Shown: piece after piece, positions 45,490 through 54,348 of the stretch | Layout of the letters: each line of letters begins with the position of its first letter | Numbering within the stretch: position 1 is the first letter of the stretch | Source: DASRFR01 sp035651455 | Lineage (GTDB): Bacteria; Acidobacteriota; Terriglobia; Terriglobales; Acidobacteriaceae | DNA length: 64,000 bases | NCBI GenBank assembly: GCA_035651455.1 | Contig: DASRFR010000029.1 | Span: 186,001 to 250,000, forward strand | Direction: 5' to 3' | Made by a program: the position numbers and the translations under genes | Notes under the pieces: model-generated | Databases searched by the model: none | Told to the model about the DNA's origin: nothing | The model's input: only the letters and a program-made list of their open reading frames with translations

Positions 45490-46551
45490 TCACCTCAAGG
45501 AGGACTCCATGGGTGAGGTCTGCTTCGTCGAGGACAACGAAGTGTTTAACTGCTGTTCGACCAGGTCGCGAAGCGAGTTGTACGTCATGGCTCCGCTCGC
45601 GAAATGGCCATTGATGAAGAAGCTAGGGGTACCGGTCAGCCCCAGGCGGCGGCCTTCGGCAGCGTCCTTTTCGATGCTCGCCGCTGTCTCGCCAGAGTCC
45701 AGACATTTGTCGAAGCGGGCGCTGTCCAGGTTCAGACTGCGCGCCTGCTCTTTCAGTTCGTTAACCTCGAGCTTCTTGTCGGTAAACAGGAGGTCGTGCA
45801 TTTCCCAGAATTTTCCCTGCGCTCCGGCGCAGCGTGCTGCCTCAGCGGCCTTTTCCGCGTAGGGGTGCATGGGTAATGGGAAATCCTTGTAAGCAATGGC
45901 GACCTTGCCGGCATACTGCTTTTCCAGCTTCTCGATTTCGGGATGCACTTTCTGGCAGTACGGGCATTGATAGTCGGCAAACTCCACCAGTACCACCGGC
46001 GCATCTTTGTTGCCCTTAACGTAGGTGTTGGCTAAATCCACAGAGGCCGAAGGCGGCGCGAGGTCGATAAGGATCTTGGACTCGCTGCGCAGCTTCAGCA
46101 AATAAGCGGATTTCGCCTTGTTGGCGCGAGCGTCGTGGATGTGCTGCCGAATTTTGTCTTTCAATTCGTCAAAGCTCTTATCGGTTTCCATGCCTTCGTA
46201 ATAGACGCGGACCTGATCATCGGTGGGATCGGCGGGCAGTTTGCCGTACACCTCGCGTTGCAGTAGCTGGTCGACGGTGATGTGGTCACGAGTTGCCTGT
46301 TCCTGCAGGAGGTGCTGGTCGATGAGATCGTCGAGAGCTTTGCGTTGGGCGCCGTAATACTCATAGCGCGATTGCAGAAGCTTGTTGCCTTCTTTTTCAT
46401 TGAGTTCGGCAGCGGTCAGCTTCTCTCCGTTTACTACGGCGACTACCGAATCCGAAGAGCCAGTGTCGGAATCTTGAGCGAAGCTCAATGGAAGTGAACA
46501 GCTGATACTGAGGCCGAGAAGAATCCGCAAAAGGATTCGTGAAGCGATCAT
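45490..46551 (-). CDS. Exported SurA-N-like and DsbA-like (CPYC) thiol oxidoreductase
   Basis: A 353-residue periplasmic protein starting at ATG 46551 with GGAGG upstream. The signal peptide is ILLRILLGLSISCSLPLSFA. Residues about 30-160 resemble the N-terminal chaperone part of SurA/PrsA-type proteins (VVAVVNGEKLTAAELNEKEG, then LDDLIDQHLLQEQATRD), without a parvulin domain. Residues about 170-340 are a DsbA/thioredoxin domain with the active site DYQCPYCQKVHPE and the cis-proline loop GTPSFFINGHFASG. CPYC occurs in oxidases such as DsbA-like and BdbD-like proteins. It follows two secreted eight-cysteine proteins, which are the obvious candidate substrates. Confidence 0.88.
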   Translation of the reverse strand: MIASRILLRILLGLSISCSLPLSFAQDSDTGSSDSVVAVVNGEKLTAAELNEKEGNKLLQSRYEYYGAQRKALDDLIDQHLLQEQATRDHITVDQLLQREVYGKLPADPTDDQVRVYYEGMETDKSFDELKDKIRQHIHDARANKAKSAYLLKLRSESKILIDLAPPSASVDLANTYVKGNKDAPVVLVEFADYQCPYCQKVHPEIEKLEKQYAGKVAIAYKDFPLPMHPYAEKAAEAARCAGAQGKFWEMHDLLFTDKKLEVNELKEQARSLNLDSARFDKCLDSGETAASIEKDAAEGRRLGLTGTPSFFINGHFASGAMTYNSLRDLVEQQLNTSLSSTKQTSPMESSLR

Positions 46552-46664
46552 GATGGAGTCCTCCAAAGATTTGTGAAGAGAGAGCCCGCCAGGCAATGCC
46601 GAGGCAAAAGCCCGGCGGGTTAATTAGAGCGCGGGGGAGGTACGCTTCGTAAAGACAACAGCAA

Positions 46665-47300
46665 CTAGTCGAGCCCGGTTCCGCAAGAGCAAACACCTCT
46701 GCCGGTTCCCGCGTTCTGCAAATTGAAGCAGGTCTCCTGCAACGTGTTCAGCTCAGCTGTGGTCAAGGTTGCATCCTGGAACTCCTCTTCAGTGAACACA
46801 TACCCTTTGCGGGTGGTGTAAGGGTTCTGGATGTGAGTTGCCCAGGCGCGGATATCCGGAGCGGGCACAATGTTGTCCACATTGATGCCTTTTTTGTTGC
46901 CGCCCGTGGGATCGCAGAGCCTCGTGGCTGTGGGGTTCTGCTGGGCCGAGACGATCTTGAGCACACCGCTGTGTACGGTTTCTGTGGCGTTGCTGGTAAG
47001 GTCGCGGTTGATCGAGAAGACCTTTAGATCGTCCGGTGTCAGGTTGCAGCCGCAACATTCCACCATTTCCTCGGTATTGTCGAAGACGTAAATGTCAGCG
47101 CAAATGTCAGCGCCGTTATTTACGCCGGGGTTGTCGATGCGAACCCGGCCATCGGCATTGCCGGTGGTGTTCGCGCCCACATAGTAGTTAACAAAATAGA
47201 CATCGTCGGGAAGCTGCGCCCACGCAGTTCCCACACAAAGCACCACGGCGACCAGCAGGGCCACCATGCTGTAAAGCTGCAAATTTCTTGTTCGTAGCAT
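46665..47300 (-). CDS. Secreted eight-cysteine protein, paralogue A
   Basis: A 211-residue exported protein of no family known to me. The signal peptide ends at TAWA (about residue 28); AAGGAG precedes the ATG at 47300. The mature part has eight cysteines in the order ICAD, ECCGC, RLC, ETC and VCSC. It aligns with the next gene upstream over its whole length: CADIYVFDNTEEMVECCGC versus CADVYVFDQFEEMQECCSC, a shared LTTAELNTLQ/LSGAEQAQLA helix, and GRGVC versus GRGIC near the end. A disulfide-rich secreted fold is very likely. It directly precedes the DsbA-like oxidoreductase gene. Confidence 0.78.
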   Translation of the reverse strand: MLRTRNLQLYSMVALLVAVVLCVGTAWAQLPDDVYFVNYYVGANTTGNADGRVRIDNPGVNNGADICADIYVFDNTEEMVECCGCNLTPDDLKVFSINRDLTSNATETVHSGVLKIVSAQQNPTATRLCDPTGGNKKGINVDNIVPAPDIRAWATHIQNPYTTRKGYVFTEEEFQDATLTTAELNTLQETCFNLQNAGTGRGVCSCGTGLD

Positions 47301-47317
47301 CGAGAATTCTCCTTTAA

Positions 47318-47334
47318 GGCGCCAATCTGGCGCT
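47318..47334. repeat. Short hairpin in the leader of paralogue A
   Basis: GCGCCA and TGGCGC with a 3-base ATC loop (core 47319-47333) lie 10 bases upstream of the AAGGAG ribosome binding site of the 46665-47300 gene. It could modulate translation or mark the end of the preceding transcript; there is no T run. Confidence 0.45.
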
Positions 47335-47401
47335 ACTCCCCTTCAGTCATGAACCGGTTGCACTGCATACGAATCAGGCCCTAATGCTTTTCCCCTCTCA
47401 G

Positions 47402-47989
47402 CTAGAAGAGGAAGCATCCGGCAGCTTGGCCACAAATTCCGCGTCCGCTTTGGTTGGTCTTGATGAACGAGCAGGCCTGCGCTAGCTGGGCCTGTTCAGC
47501 GCCACTCAAAGGGGTTGGTTCAAGCTCTGATTCCGTGACGGTAGTGCTTTGCGGGTTTGTGATGTAGGAGCGCAATTCTGGTGTCGGCACCGGGGCGGCT
47601 GCCGAGCAAGCTACGTCCGAAATCACCTTAATCACACCAGTTGCTGAGAACTTGTTGGTGAAGGAGGGATTGTTGGTCAGATCGAAGATAGTGTCGGTGA
47701 ACAGTCCGTCGATGGTAATCGGACAGCTGCAACACTCTTGCATTTCTTCGAACTGATCAAAGACGTAAACGTCGGCACACAGTGTGCCTCCAGAGGCTCC
47801 AGGATTGATGGAGTAGAGGGAGCCTACTGTAGCGGGTGGCGTTCTGCTGTTAGTTGCACCACCACTGTAATAACCAACCCAGAAAACATCGGAGGTCGTT
47901 TGCGCCACGGCGGTTCCCGAGCCAACCAGCATCATGCCCGTGAACACGACGAGGAGCAGGAACGCAATAAGCGTACTTGTTCGCAGCAT
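47402..47989 (-). CDS. Secreted eight-cysteine protein, paralogue B
   Basis: A 195-residue exported protein, paralogous to the product of 46665-47300. The signal peptide (LIAFLLLVVFTGMMLVGSG) ends at AVA, about residue 29. AAGGAG lies 9 bases before the ATG. Eight cysteines appear in the same order and near the same spacing (LCAD, ECCSC, DVAC, QAC, GIC, GC). The two proteins also share the N-terminal DVFWVGYY/DVYFVNYY strand. They look like an ancient tandem duplication, since overall identity outside the motifs is modest. Function is unknown; the family may be a secreted structural or binding module. Confidence 0.78.
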   Translation of the reverse strand: MLRTSTLIAFLLLVVFTGMMLVGSGTAVAQTTSDVFWVGYYSGGATNSRTPPATVGSLYSINPGASGGTLCADVYVFDQFEEMQECCSCPITIDGLFTDTIFDLTNNPSFTNKFSATGVIKVISDVACSAAAPVPTPELRSYITNPQSTTVTESELEPTPLSGAEQAQLAQACSFIKTNQSGRGICGQAAGCFLF

Positions 47990-48181
47990 TGAGTTTTCTC
48001 CTTATTTGCGCAGCCGTGGGGGAGGAGATCTCGGCTTTCTAGCGCGAGGATGAACTCTACTTTGATTTTGTATCTTTACAATTCCCCAGGTGGTCTAGCG
48101 CTACACAGTTACGTCGCGGGATTTAATACGTTGGCATTAGCCGCCCACGCTGGCGCGCGCGGCGGCCCCTGAAATGCGGCG
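47990..48181. other. Upstream region of the eight-cysteine gene pair
   Basis: The 192 bases between the LuxR-type gene and paralogue B contain the AAGGAG ribosome binding site and an AT-rich stretch (48061-48084), probably the promoter region. No -35/-10 pair was clear enough to call. Confidence 0.4.
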
Positions 48182-48715
48182 TCAACTGCCGTTGGAGCCG
48201 ACGATCTTGCCGATCACGCCCGATCGGGTCGAAACCCCCATCTTAACCATCACCAGGCGCAAAAACGCTTTTACGGTGTTTGGACTGATACTCATCCGCT
48301 CGGCAATTTCTTTGCTTGTGAGGCCTTGCACCAGGTACTGGATCACTTCTTGCTCGCGGGGGGTTAGTCCATAACGATTAAACGCCTCTGCCAAGGCGAG
48401 CGCATTCGAGGGTCGGCGTTCCATGACTACCACCAAGGGAGGACGATGCCCATTCGTCGCCAACTCCAACGCGAAAGACCTGCAGACGTAGGTGCGGCGA
48501 CCAGAACGAAATTCGCGAATGATTGGACTGCCGTTAGGTACTTGCCCGTTAAACACCTGACTGCGAACCCGGTTGCTGATGGCCGCCGAGAGTTCGCCCA
48601 TCTTGTCAGGACGATTAGGGAAAGCCAGAATATGAATGGCTTCCTGGTTCGAAGCAACCAGGTTCATGGCAGCGTCCAAAACGATAAGACCAGGGCGCGC
48701 ATGTACGATGTGCAA
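48182..48715 (-). CDS. LuxR-type transcriptional regulator with an N-terminal PAS-like sensor
   Basis: A 177-residue DNA-binding protein. The C-terminal 65 residues are a GerE/LuxR helix-turn-helix (YGLTPREQEVIQYLVQGLTS, KEIAERMSISPNTVKAFLRL). The N-terminal 100 residues look like a PAS-type domain (PGLIVLDAAMNLVASNQEAI, then RRTYVCRSFALE). There is no receiver domain. The start is TTG at 48715 with GGGGTGAG upstream. It lies upstream of the eight-cysteine gene pair on the same strand and could control it. A 12-bp palindrome (ATCGCGCGCGAT, 48851-48862) lies in its own upstream region. Confidence 0.85.
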   Translation of the reverse strand: MHIVHARPGLIVLDAAMNLVASNQEAIHILAFPNRPDKMGELSAAISNRVRSQVFNGQVPNGSPIIREFRSGRRTYVCRSFALELATNGHRPPLVVVMERRPSNALALAEAFNRYGLTPREQEVIQYLVQGLTSKEIAERMSISPNTVKAFLRLVMVKMGVSTRSGVIGKIVGSNGS

Positions 48716-49083
48716 AACTCACCCCTACTCTCAATAAGTTTTTGGGTCCCCACTACGGTAATCGGCTAATCCTCATCGACTCCCAGCAGCGCAGCAAGGA
48801 GTGCCGCAGCTCACCGTCCAACAGGGCTCATGGAGATGGAACAGGAAGAAATCGCGCGCGATGGCTCTCTTGGGCTGGCCTCTGCGGCGCTTCCTGGGGG
48901 GAAGGTGCAGGGATTTTGTTCTTTCATGCTCCGATTGTCAAGACAATTTCCACAGTTTTTCAGAATGCCGAAGTAACATCTTCACTGTAGAGCCTACATA
49001 GTAGCGCGTTAGCCGTAGCGCGTTGGAACTAACCAATTCGAACTAATCGCACGATCGGACACTCAAGACAGCGCTCTTTCGAA
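48716..49083. other. Intergenic region upstream of the LuxR-type gene
   Basis: A 368-base region without a supported gene. It contains a perfect 12-bp palindrome ATCGCGCGCGAT at 48851-48862 and a direct repeat GTAGCGCGTT at 49001-49010 and 49015-49024 (14-bp period). Either could be a regulator site; neither is placed against a recognisable promoter. Confidence 0.45.
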
Positions 49084-52000
49084 CTAAGGAACTTTTACGG
49101 AATCGCGTTCGGCAGGTACATATCGAACAGCCGCTGTGCGCTCGAGTTTGTCCCATGCAAAGGGACGGCCTTCAATCGCACGCTTCAATGTCTTCAACAA
49201 TACCACCGAGAACAACTGGCGATAGGCGAAGCGCTGCAACCAAACCTGGCTGAGTAACCATGCATCCTCTCGCGTCTCGGGCGTGCGGCGCTCCAGCGCG
49301 AACGCGATGCACGATGCCAGGAAATCTATGACCAGGAAAGCAAAGAAAAAGGCGACCAATTTGTTGAAGCTCGCGGGATCGGTAGATTCAGGATGGAAGT
49401 ATTTCTGAATGAAATACCACAGCGTCCCCACCGCGAACATGATGTCGATGAACGGGGACACCAAGGGAAGCAGAATCTGGAAAATGAGAATGTTCGGCAA
49501 CGCGATGAATCCCAGCACGCCCTTTCGCGCAAACACCGCACTGTGTTTCCAGACGGCCTGCAGAATGCCAAAGGACCACCGGAACCGCTGACGCATAAGT
49601 CCATTGGCATTGGTCGGGGCTTCCGTGTAGGCGAGCGCCAGGTCTTCATAGTCCACGCGGTAACCGTTGCGCAACAGTGACATCGTCAGATCGGCATCTT
49701 CGGCGACGGTGTCGTGGTGATAGCCGCCTGCCTGTTCAACCGCGGTCACTCTCCAAGCTCCAATCGCCCCGGGAACCACGCTGACTGCGCCCAAACTGTT
49801 CAAAGCGCGTCGCTCGAAGTTTTGGCTGGTGATGTACTCGAGAGCTTGCCAGCGGGTCCAGAGATTGACCCGATTGCCGACTTTGGCGTTTCCGGCCACC
49901 GCCCCCACCTGTGGATCCAGGAAATGCGGCACCATGCGCGAGATTGCGTCCGGAGCAATGATGGTATCAGCATCTATGCCGACGAAAATCTCTGCGTCAC
50001 CAAGGTGCGTGAAGCCGAAATTGAGGGCGTCGGCTTTGCCAGAGTTGGGCTTGGTCAGGATCACTACCCGCCCGCTCGCTTCTTCGTCGTGGAACAGGTT
50101 GTGTGCGACCTCTAACGTCCGGTCACGGGAGCCGTCGTCGATGACGATAACGCGAAGACCCGGATAGTCCGAGTCCAGCACCGATTGCACGGTGCGCTCA
50201 ATGACTTTTTCTTCGTTGTAAGCGGGGATAAGCACTGCCACGCGAGGCTTGTAAGCAGCAATTTGCGCCGGTGTGCCATACCGCTTCGAGCGTAAGCGGT
50301 CATAGATCGCCAGGGCGCCGATAGAAATCAATCGCCCCGTCATGAGCAAATCGCCCAAAAAGAAAATCCAGGTAATCGCCGTGATGCTGGCGTCGAACAG
50401 CCAAAAGCCTACGGAGTTGAGACGGGCAGCCCAGCGCTCGTTCGCCGGAAGCGGTGGCATGACATCGGCGCGAGTCCTGCCCAGCAGCTCGCTGACCGAG
50501 ACGAACTGGTAACCGCGAGCGCGGGCGCCGTCAATGATCAGACCCAGCGCGCGCACTGTCTCGCTGCGGTTGCCGCCACCGTCGTGTAGCAGAATGATAT
50601 TGCCGCAGCGCTGATCGTTGGGCGCACACGGCGGCAGATGTGCCAGTACATCGGCAGAGATCTGGTCAGCCGAGCGCCGGGGATCGTCGCGCCAATCATT
50701 GGGATCGATCTTGTCTCCCACGGTGATGTAACCCATGTCCTGCGTCAGCTCAAGGGGGCGCACCTGGTCTTCCGTATCGGGCTCCTGATCCACCGAGTAC
50801 GGCGGCCGGAAAAGGATGGTGCGCACACCGAGGCGGCTGGCGAACAGGCGCTCGGTGAGGTTTAGTTCCAGCTTCATGAAGCGCGGAGAGATGTTGCTGA
50901 TGTCGGGATGGGTAAAAGTGTGGTTTCCGATTTCATGGCCTTCGTCGTAGACGCGCTTCGTAATCCCGCCGAACTTGTCCGCCTGGATGCCGATCAGGAA
51001 GAACAGCGCCGGAGCGTGTTCCCGCTTGAGGACGTCGAGAATCTTCGGAGTCCACTCCGGATCCGGGCCGTCATCGAAAGTGATTGCCAGTTGCTTGGCA
51101 CTCGATCCGTAGCGCGCGACCCGATAGGGCTCGGGCAGAGACTCAAAGGTCTGATCAACGATCAAGTTAGTCTTTTGATCGAATTTGATCTCGCGTTCAC
51201 CATTGGCCGGCTTGGCCTCAATACGGAGAATCTCGCCATTGCCTTCCATGTCGACGTCCTGCCCGGGTGGAACATCGCGCAACTTGTCCACGGCGCCTTT
51301 CTCGCCGGGCGTGTCCCAGATGCGCCACAAAGAACGGTCCTCGGAACCTAATCGCCAGAGGGCGAAGGTTTTGATCCCGAGCGCCTGAGCGTCGCGCATT
51401 TCGTTCAACGCGGTGACTGCGTCGAGGAACCAGACGTCATGCGCCCAATTGTGCTCATCCAGATAACTGAAATGCGGGTTGAGCGAATCGCCGTCAAAGT
51501 CAACATCCTCCTCTGAATCGCGAGCCGCCAGCCACGCCCCCTGCACGGACACATTGCTATCCGCCATGTCAGGGGGAAGCTTGCCGTTCTTCTGGCGGTG
51601 CGGCCAGTCGTAGCCGTAATTCGCCAGCGCGCAGATTAATTTGTCTTGCGGAATTACTTTGAGCGCGGACCTGAGATTGTCGGTAAACCAATCTTCGGAA
51701 GCGACCGGGCCTGAATCTCCACCTGGATAGTGCTCGTCATAGTTCATGAGCACCGCACCGTCTACCCGGGAAGAAATCGCCGCATAGTCATAGTCTTCGT
51801 TGCGCGCCTGAACGCTCACATACAACTTCATGCCTTTTGCGTGAAGCTCTGAGGAGAGTTCGCTGAGCAAAGCCAGGTATCCAGGCTGGCCACTCTTGGG
51901 AAAACTCTCGAAGTCGATCATCAAACCACGGTATTTGTCACTCTGCAGAAACGCCAGGATCTGCTTGCGGAAATTGGCGCGACCTTCGGGGTTGTTGAGG

Positions 52001-52587
52001 AACGAGACAATGCCAGGATCAAAATCTGTTCCGTTGAAATTCTGCACCATGGGGAAGACTTCCATGCCCGTGTCTTCGGCTTTGAGAAACGGCATGACCT
52101 TGTCGTCGACGGTGCGAATTGTGCCGTCCTGAATGACGTCGTAAAACTTGTTGGTCTGCTCATCCACCGCCTGCAGATGTCCGTCGGCACTGAGCACTTG
52201 CAACCATGCAGGAAAGAGCAGGTCGATCTGATGCGCATATTCTCGCAGTGAAGAGAAACTGGCAGCATCATAGGGAACGTAGTAGGCCGCACGAATGCCT
52301 TCCTCCTCGTTCAGTTTCACCTGCGATGGAGCGGTTTTCGACTTGCGATGGGTGCGGCGGGCGAGCAGCCGGCGATGCTCCCGTGCTTTCTCCTTCTCTC
52401 TCTCTTTCAAAGCGTGGTACGAACGCTTCTGCTGCGGCAGCAGCAGTTCCGGCAGACGCTCATTTTTCAGAGCGCTGTAAGTGAAGAAAACTACCAGCAA
52501 AGTGATCGTCAGGGCGCCTACGTCAAAGAACCGACGGAGCCGTTTCCAGCGGGCGCGTTCGGGATCATAGAAAACAGGCTTTGCCAT
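49084..52587 (-). CDS. GH18-like / polysaccharide deacetylase / GT2 synthase fusion protein
   Basis: A 1167-residue membrane protein combining three carbohydrate-active modules. One TM at about 24-41 is followed by a coiled, basic linker. A GH18-type barrel spans about 95-430, with the catalytic GLMIDFESF (Asp225, Glu227). A CE4 deacetylase spans about 498-700, with TFDDGPD (503-509), HTFTH (556-560) and RPPYS (594-598). After TMs near 727-762 comes a processive GT2 domain: PAYNEE (788), DDGS (817), DAD (872), AED (962) and QRFRW (1000). C-terminal TMs follow. Hydrolase and deacetylase would face the periplasm and the GT2 domain the cytoplasm. I infer synthesis and modification of a beta-1,4- or 1,6-linked N-acetylglucosamine polymer; the polymer is unproven. 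Confidence 0.92.
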   Translation of the reverse strand: MAKPVFYDPERARWKRLRRFFDVGALTITLLVVFFTYSALKNERLPELLLPQQKRSYHALKEREKEKAREHRRLLARRTHRKSKTAPSQVKLNEEEGIRAAYYVPYDAASFSSLREYAHQIDLLFPAWLQVLSADGHLQAVDEQTNKFYDVIQDGTIRTVDDKVMPFLKAEDTGMEVFPMVQNFNGTDFDPGIVSFLNNPEGRANFRKQILAFLQSDKYRGLMIDFESFPKSGQPGYLALLSELSSELHAKGMKLYVSVQARNEDYDYAAISSRVDGAVLMNYDEHYPGGDSGPVASEDWFTDNLRSALKVIPQDKLICALANYGYDWPHRQKNGKLPPDMADSNVSVQGAWLAARDSEEDVDFDGDSLNPHFSYLDEHNWAHDVWFLDAVTALNEMRDAQALGIKTFALWRLGSEDRSLWRIWDTPGEKGAVDKLRDVPPGQDVDMEGNGEILRIEAKPANGEREIKFDQKTNLIVDQTFESLPEPYRVARYGSSAKQLAITFDDGPDPEWTPKILDVLKREHAPALFFLIGIQADKFGGITKRVYDEGHEIGNHTFTHPDISNISPRFMKLELNLTERLFASRLGVRTILFRPPYSVDQEPDTEDQVRPLELTQDMGYITVGDKIDPNDWRDDPRRSADQISADVLAHLPPCAPNDQRCGNIILLHDGGGNRSETVRALGLIIDGARARGYQFVSVSELLGRTRADVMPPLPANERWAARLNSVGFWLFDASITAITWIFFLGDLLMTGRLISIGALAIYDRLRSKRYGTPAQIAAYKPRVAVLIPAYNEEKVIERTVQSVLDSDYPGLRVIVIDDGSRDRTLEVAHNLFHDEEASGRVVILTKPNSGKADALNFGFTHLGDAEIFVGIDADTIIAPDAISRMVPHFLDPQVGAVAGNAKVGNRVNLWTRWQALEYITSQNFERRALNSLGAVSVVPGAIGAWRVTAVEQAGGYHHDTVAEDADLTMSLLRNGYRVDYEDLALAYTEAPTNANGLMRQRFRWSFGILQAVWKHSAVFARKGVLGFIALPNILIFQILLPLVSPFIDIMFAVGTLWYFIQKYFHPESTDPASFNKLVAFFFAFLVIDFLASCIAFALERRTPETREDAWLLSQVWLQRFAYRQLFSVVLLKTLKRAIEGRPFAWDKLERTAAVRYVPAERDSVKVP

Positions 52588-52759
52588 GAACGGATATCTA
52601 CATCGTAAGATGCCGGTTATCCGCGGTCAAACAGGCAGATGAGAAGCGCGAAATCGGGCGATCAGGATGGACCATGCTGGGTTGATAAGCGGCGCTTTCG
52701 AAATGACAAGGCTGGTGCGGATGCGACAGGAGTTGAGGTAAACGCGCTATAGTCGCAGG

Positions 52760-54136
52760 GTGCGCGAATGGATGCGCAAACGAGCTCGCTTTGTGCTGTT
52801 CGTGGCCATCGCCGGACTGGCGCTCCGGCTCTTGTTCCTCTTCTCCTTCCCCGCTGTAACCGATGACTCCCGCCTCTACGCCGACATCGCGAAGAATTGG
52901 TTGCAACACGGCGTTTTCGGAATTACCGACAACGGGGTTATAAAGCCGACTTTCGCGCGTCTGCCTGGTTATCCGGCATTTCTAGCATTCGTGTTCGCGA
53001 TTTTCGGCGCAGATAATTATCGCGCTGTATTGCTAGTGCAAGTCATTATTGATCTCGCGACCTGCGTGGTGGTTGCCGACATGGCGCGCCGCACTGTCTC
53101 GGAGCAGGCGGGAAAGGTCGCATTCCTGATTACGGCGCTCTGTCCATTTCTCGCGACTTACAGTGCGGCCGCGTTGACCGAGACCCTGGAAATCTTTTTT
53201 ACCGCGGCGGCCCTCGATTTCGCTGTCGTAGGCCTAACGCAGCTCGACAAACGGAAAATACTGCCCTGGCTGGGATGCGGCGCAATGGTGGGAGCGACGA
53301 TTCTGGTACGACCAGACGGCGGCATCCTCCTGGCGTCCGTCGGAGTGTATCTCGCATACTTGCTGTTCAACTGCATTCTCCGTAAGCGGCCGTATGCCGC
53401 GATGATTCGAGCCGGCCTGATTGTCGCTGCAGTGCCGCTCGCCGCTTTGATCCCGTGGACCATCCGGAACCTGCACACGCTACATCGTTTTCAACCACTC
53501 GCTCCCCGCTACGCCAATGAGGTCGGTGAATTCATTCCCAACGGTTTCAATCGTTGGACCAAAACCTGGATGGAAGACTACGTCTCGGTTCAGGAAATTT
53601 ACTGGAATGTTCCTGGAGAGGCGGTCGATGCCAGTAAATTACCGGACCGAGCTTTCGATTCCGCCGAGCAGCGCGCGCGAACCTTTGAGCTGTTCGACGC
53701 GTATAACCTGGACCATGACATGACTCCGGAGCTGGATGCCGGCTTTGCGGAAATCGCGCGCGAACGCATTCGGGCGCATCCTCTGCGCTACTACCTGGGG
53801 CTGCCTGTACTGCGAATCGCCGATATGTGGCTGCGGCCGCGCACCGAATTGATGGGCGCCGATCCGCGCTGGTGGGAGTTCAATGAGGAGCCAAGGTGGT
53901 CCTTTCTGTCAGTGAGCTTCGGCATAATTAATCTTCTTTATGTGCTCGCTGCCATGGCTGGCGCTGTTCGCGGACGCATCTCCTGGGCAGGATTGTTCCT
54001 CGCCTTTATTTTGATTCGCTCCGCTTTTCTGGGAAGTCTGGAAAATCCCGAGCCGCGATATACGCTGGAATGCTTTCCCGCATTGCTCGTCTTAGCGTCC
54101 GCGGCGTGGAACACGCACGTGAGTGGCCGGCTATGA
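52760..54136 (+). CDS. Polytopic glycosyltransferase of the GT39/ArnT-like (PMT) type
   Basis: A 458-residue inner membrane protein with about ten hydrophobic segments. It has the GT-C layout: an early acidic loop after TM1 (FPAVTDDSRLYADIAKNWLQ, with the catalytic-type Asp pair), a long TM array, and a periplasmic segment of about 130 residues (270-400). It resembles family 39-type glycosyltransferases that use lipid-linked sugars. The start is GTG at 52760; an ATG at 52772 is possible. It is divergent from the GH18/CE4/GT2 gene across about 170 bases and may act on the same envelope glycan. Confidence 0.85.
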   Translation: MREWMRKRARFVLFVAIAGLALRLLFLFSFPAVTDDSRLYADIAKNWLQHGVFGITDNGVIKPTFARLPGYPAFLAFVFAIFGADNYRAVLLVQVIIDLATCVVVADMARRTVSEQAGKVAFLITALCPFLATYSAAALTETLEIFFTAAALDFAVVGLTQLDKRKILPWLGCGAMVGATILVRPDGGILLASVGVYLAYLLFNCILRKRPYAAMIRAGLIVAAVPLAALIPWTIRNLHTLHRFQPLAPRYANEVGEFIPNGFNRWTKTWMEDYVSVQEIYWNVPGEAVDASKLPDRAFDSAEQRARTFELFDAYNLDHDMTPELDAGFAEIARERIRAHPLRYYLGLPVLRIADMWLRPRTELMGADPRWWEFNEEPRWSFLSVSFGIINLLYVLAAMAGAVRGRISWAGLFLAFILIRSAFLGSLENPEPRYTLECFPALLVLASAAWNTHVSGRL

Positions 54137-54348
54137 CTCAAAGTCAGTATACGCAAATTGGAATGTATGCTTCCGAAGTTGCGGAGATATCCGACGAGTG
54201 AATCGTTTCAATCTTTATTTTCAGCTTGCAGCTTTGGGCTGGAGATTGCAAAATGACGACCCAAAGTCGCAAGCCTGTCTTTTGGCGCGAGGGGGTTTGC
54301 TCGACGCTACGATTGGTTGTTCTGTTTGCCTACCCAATGGGGGGTCAA

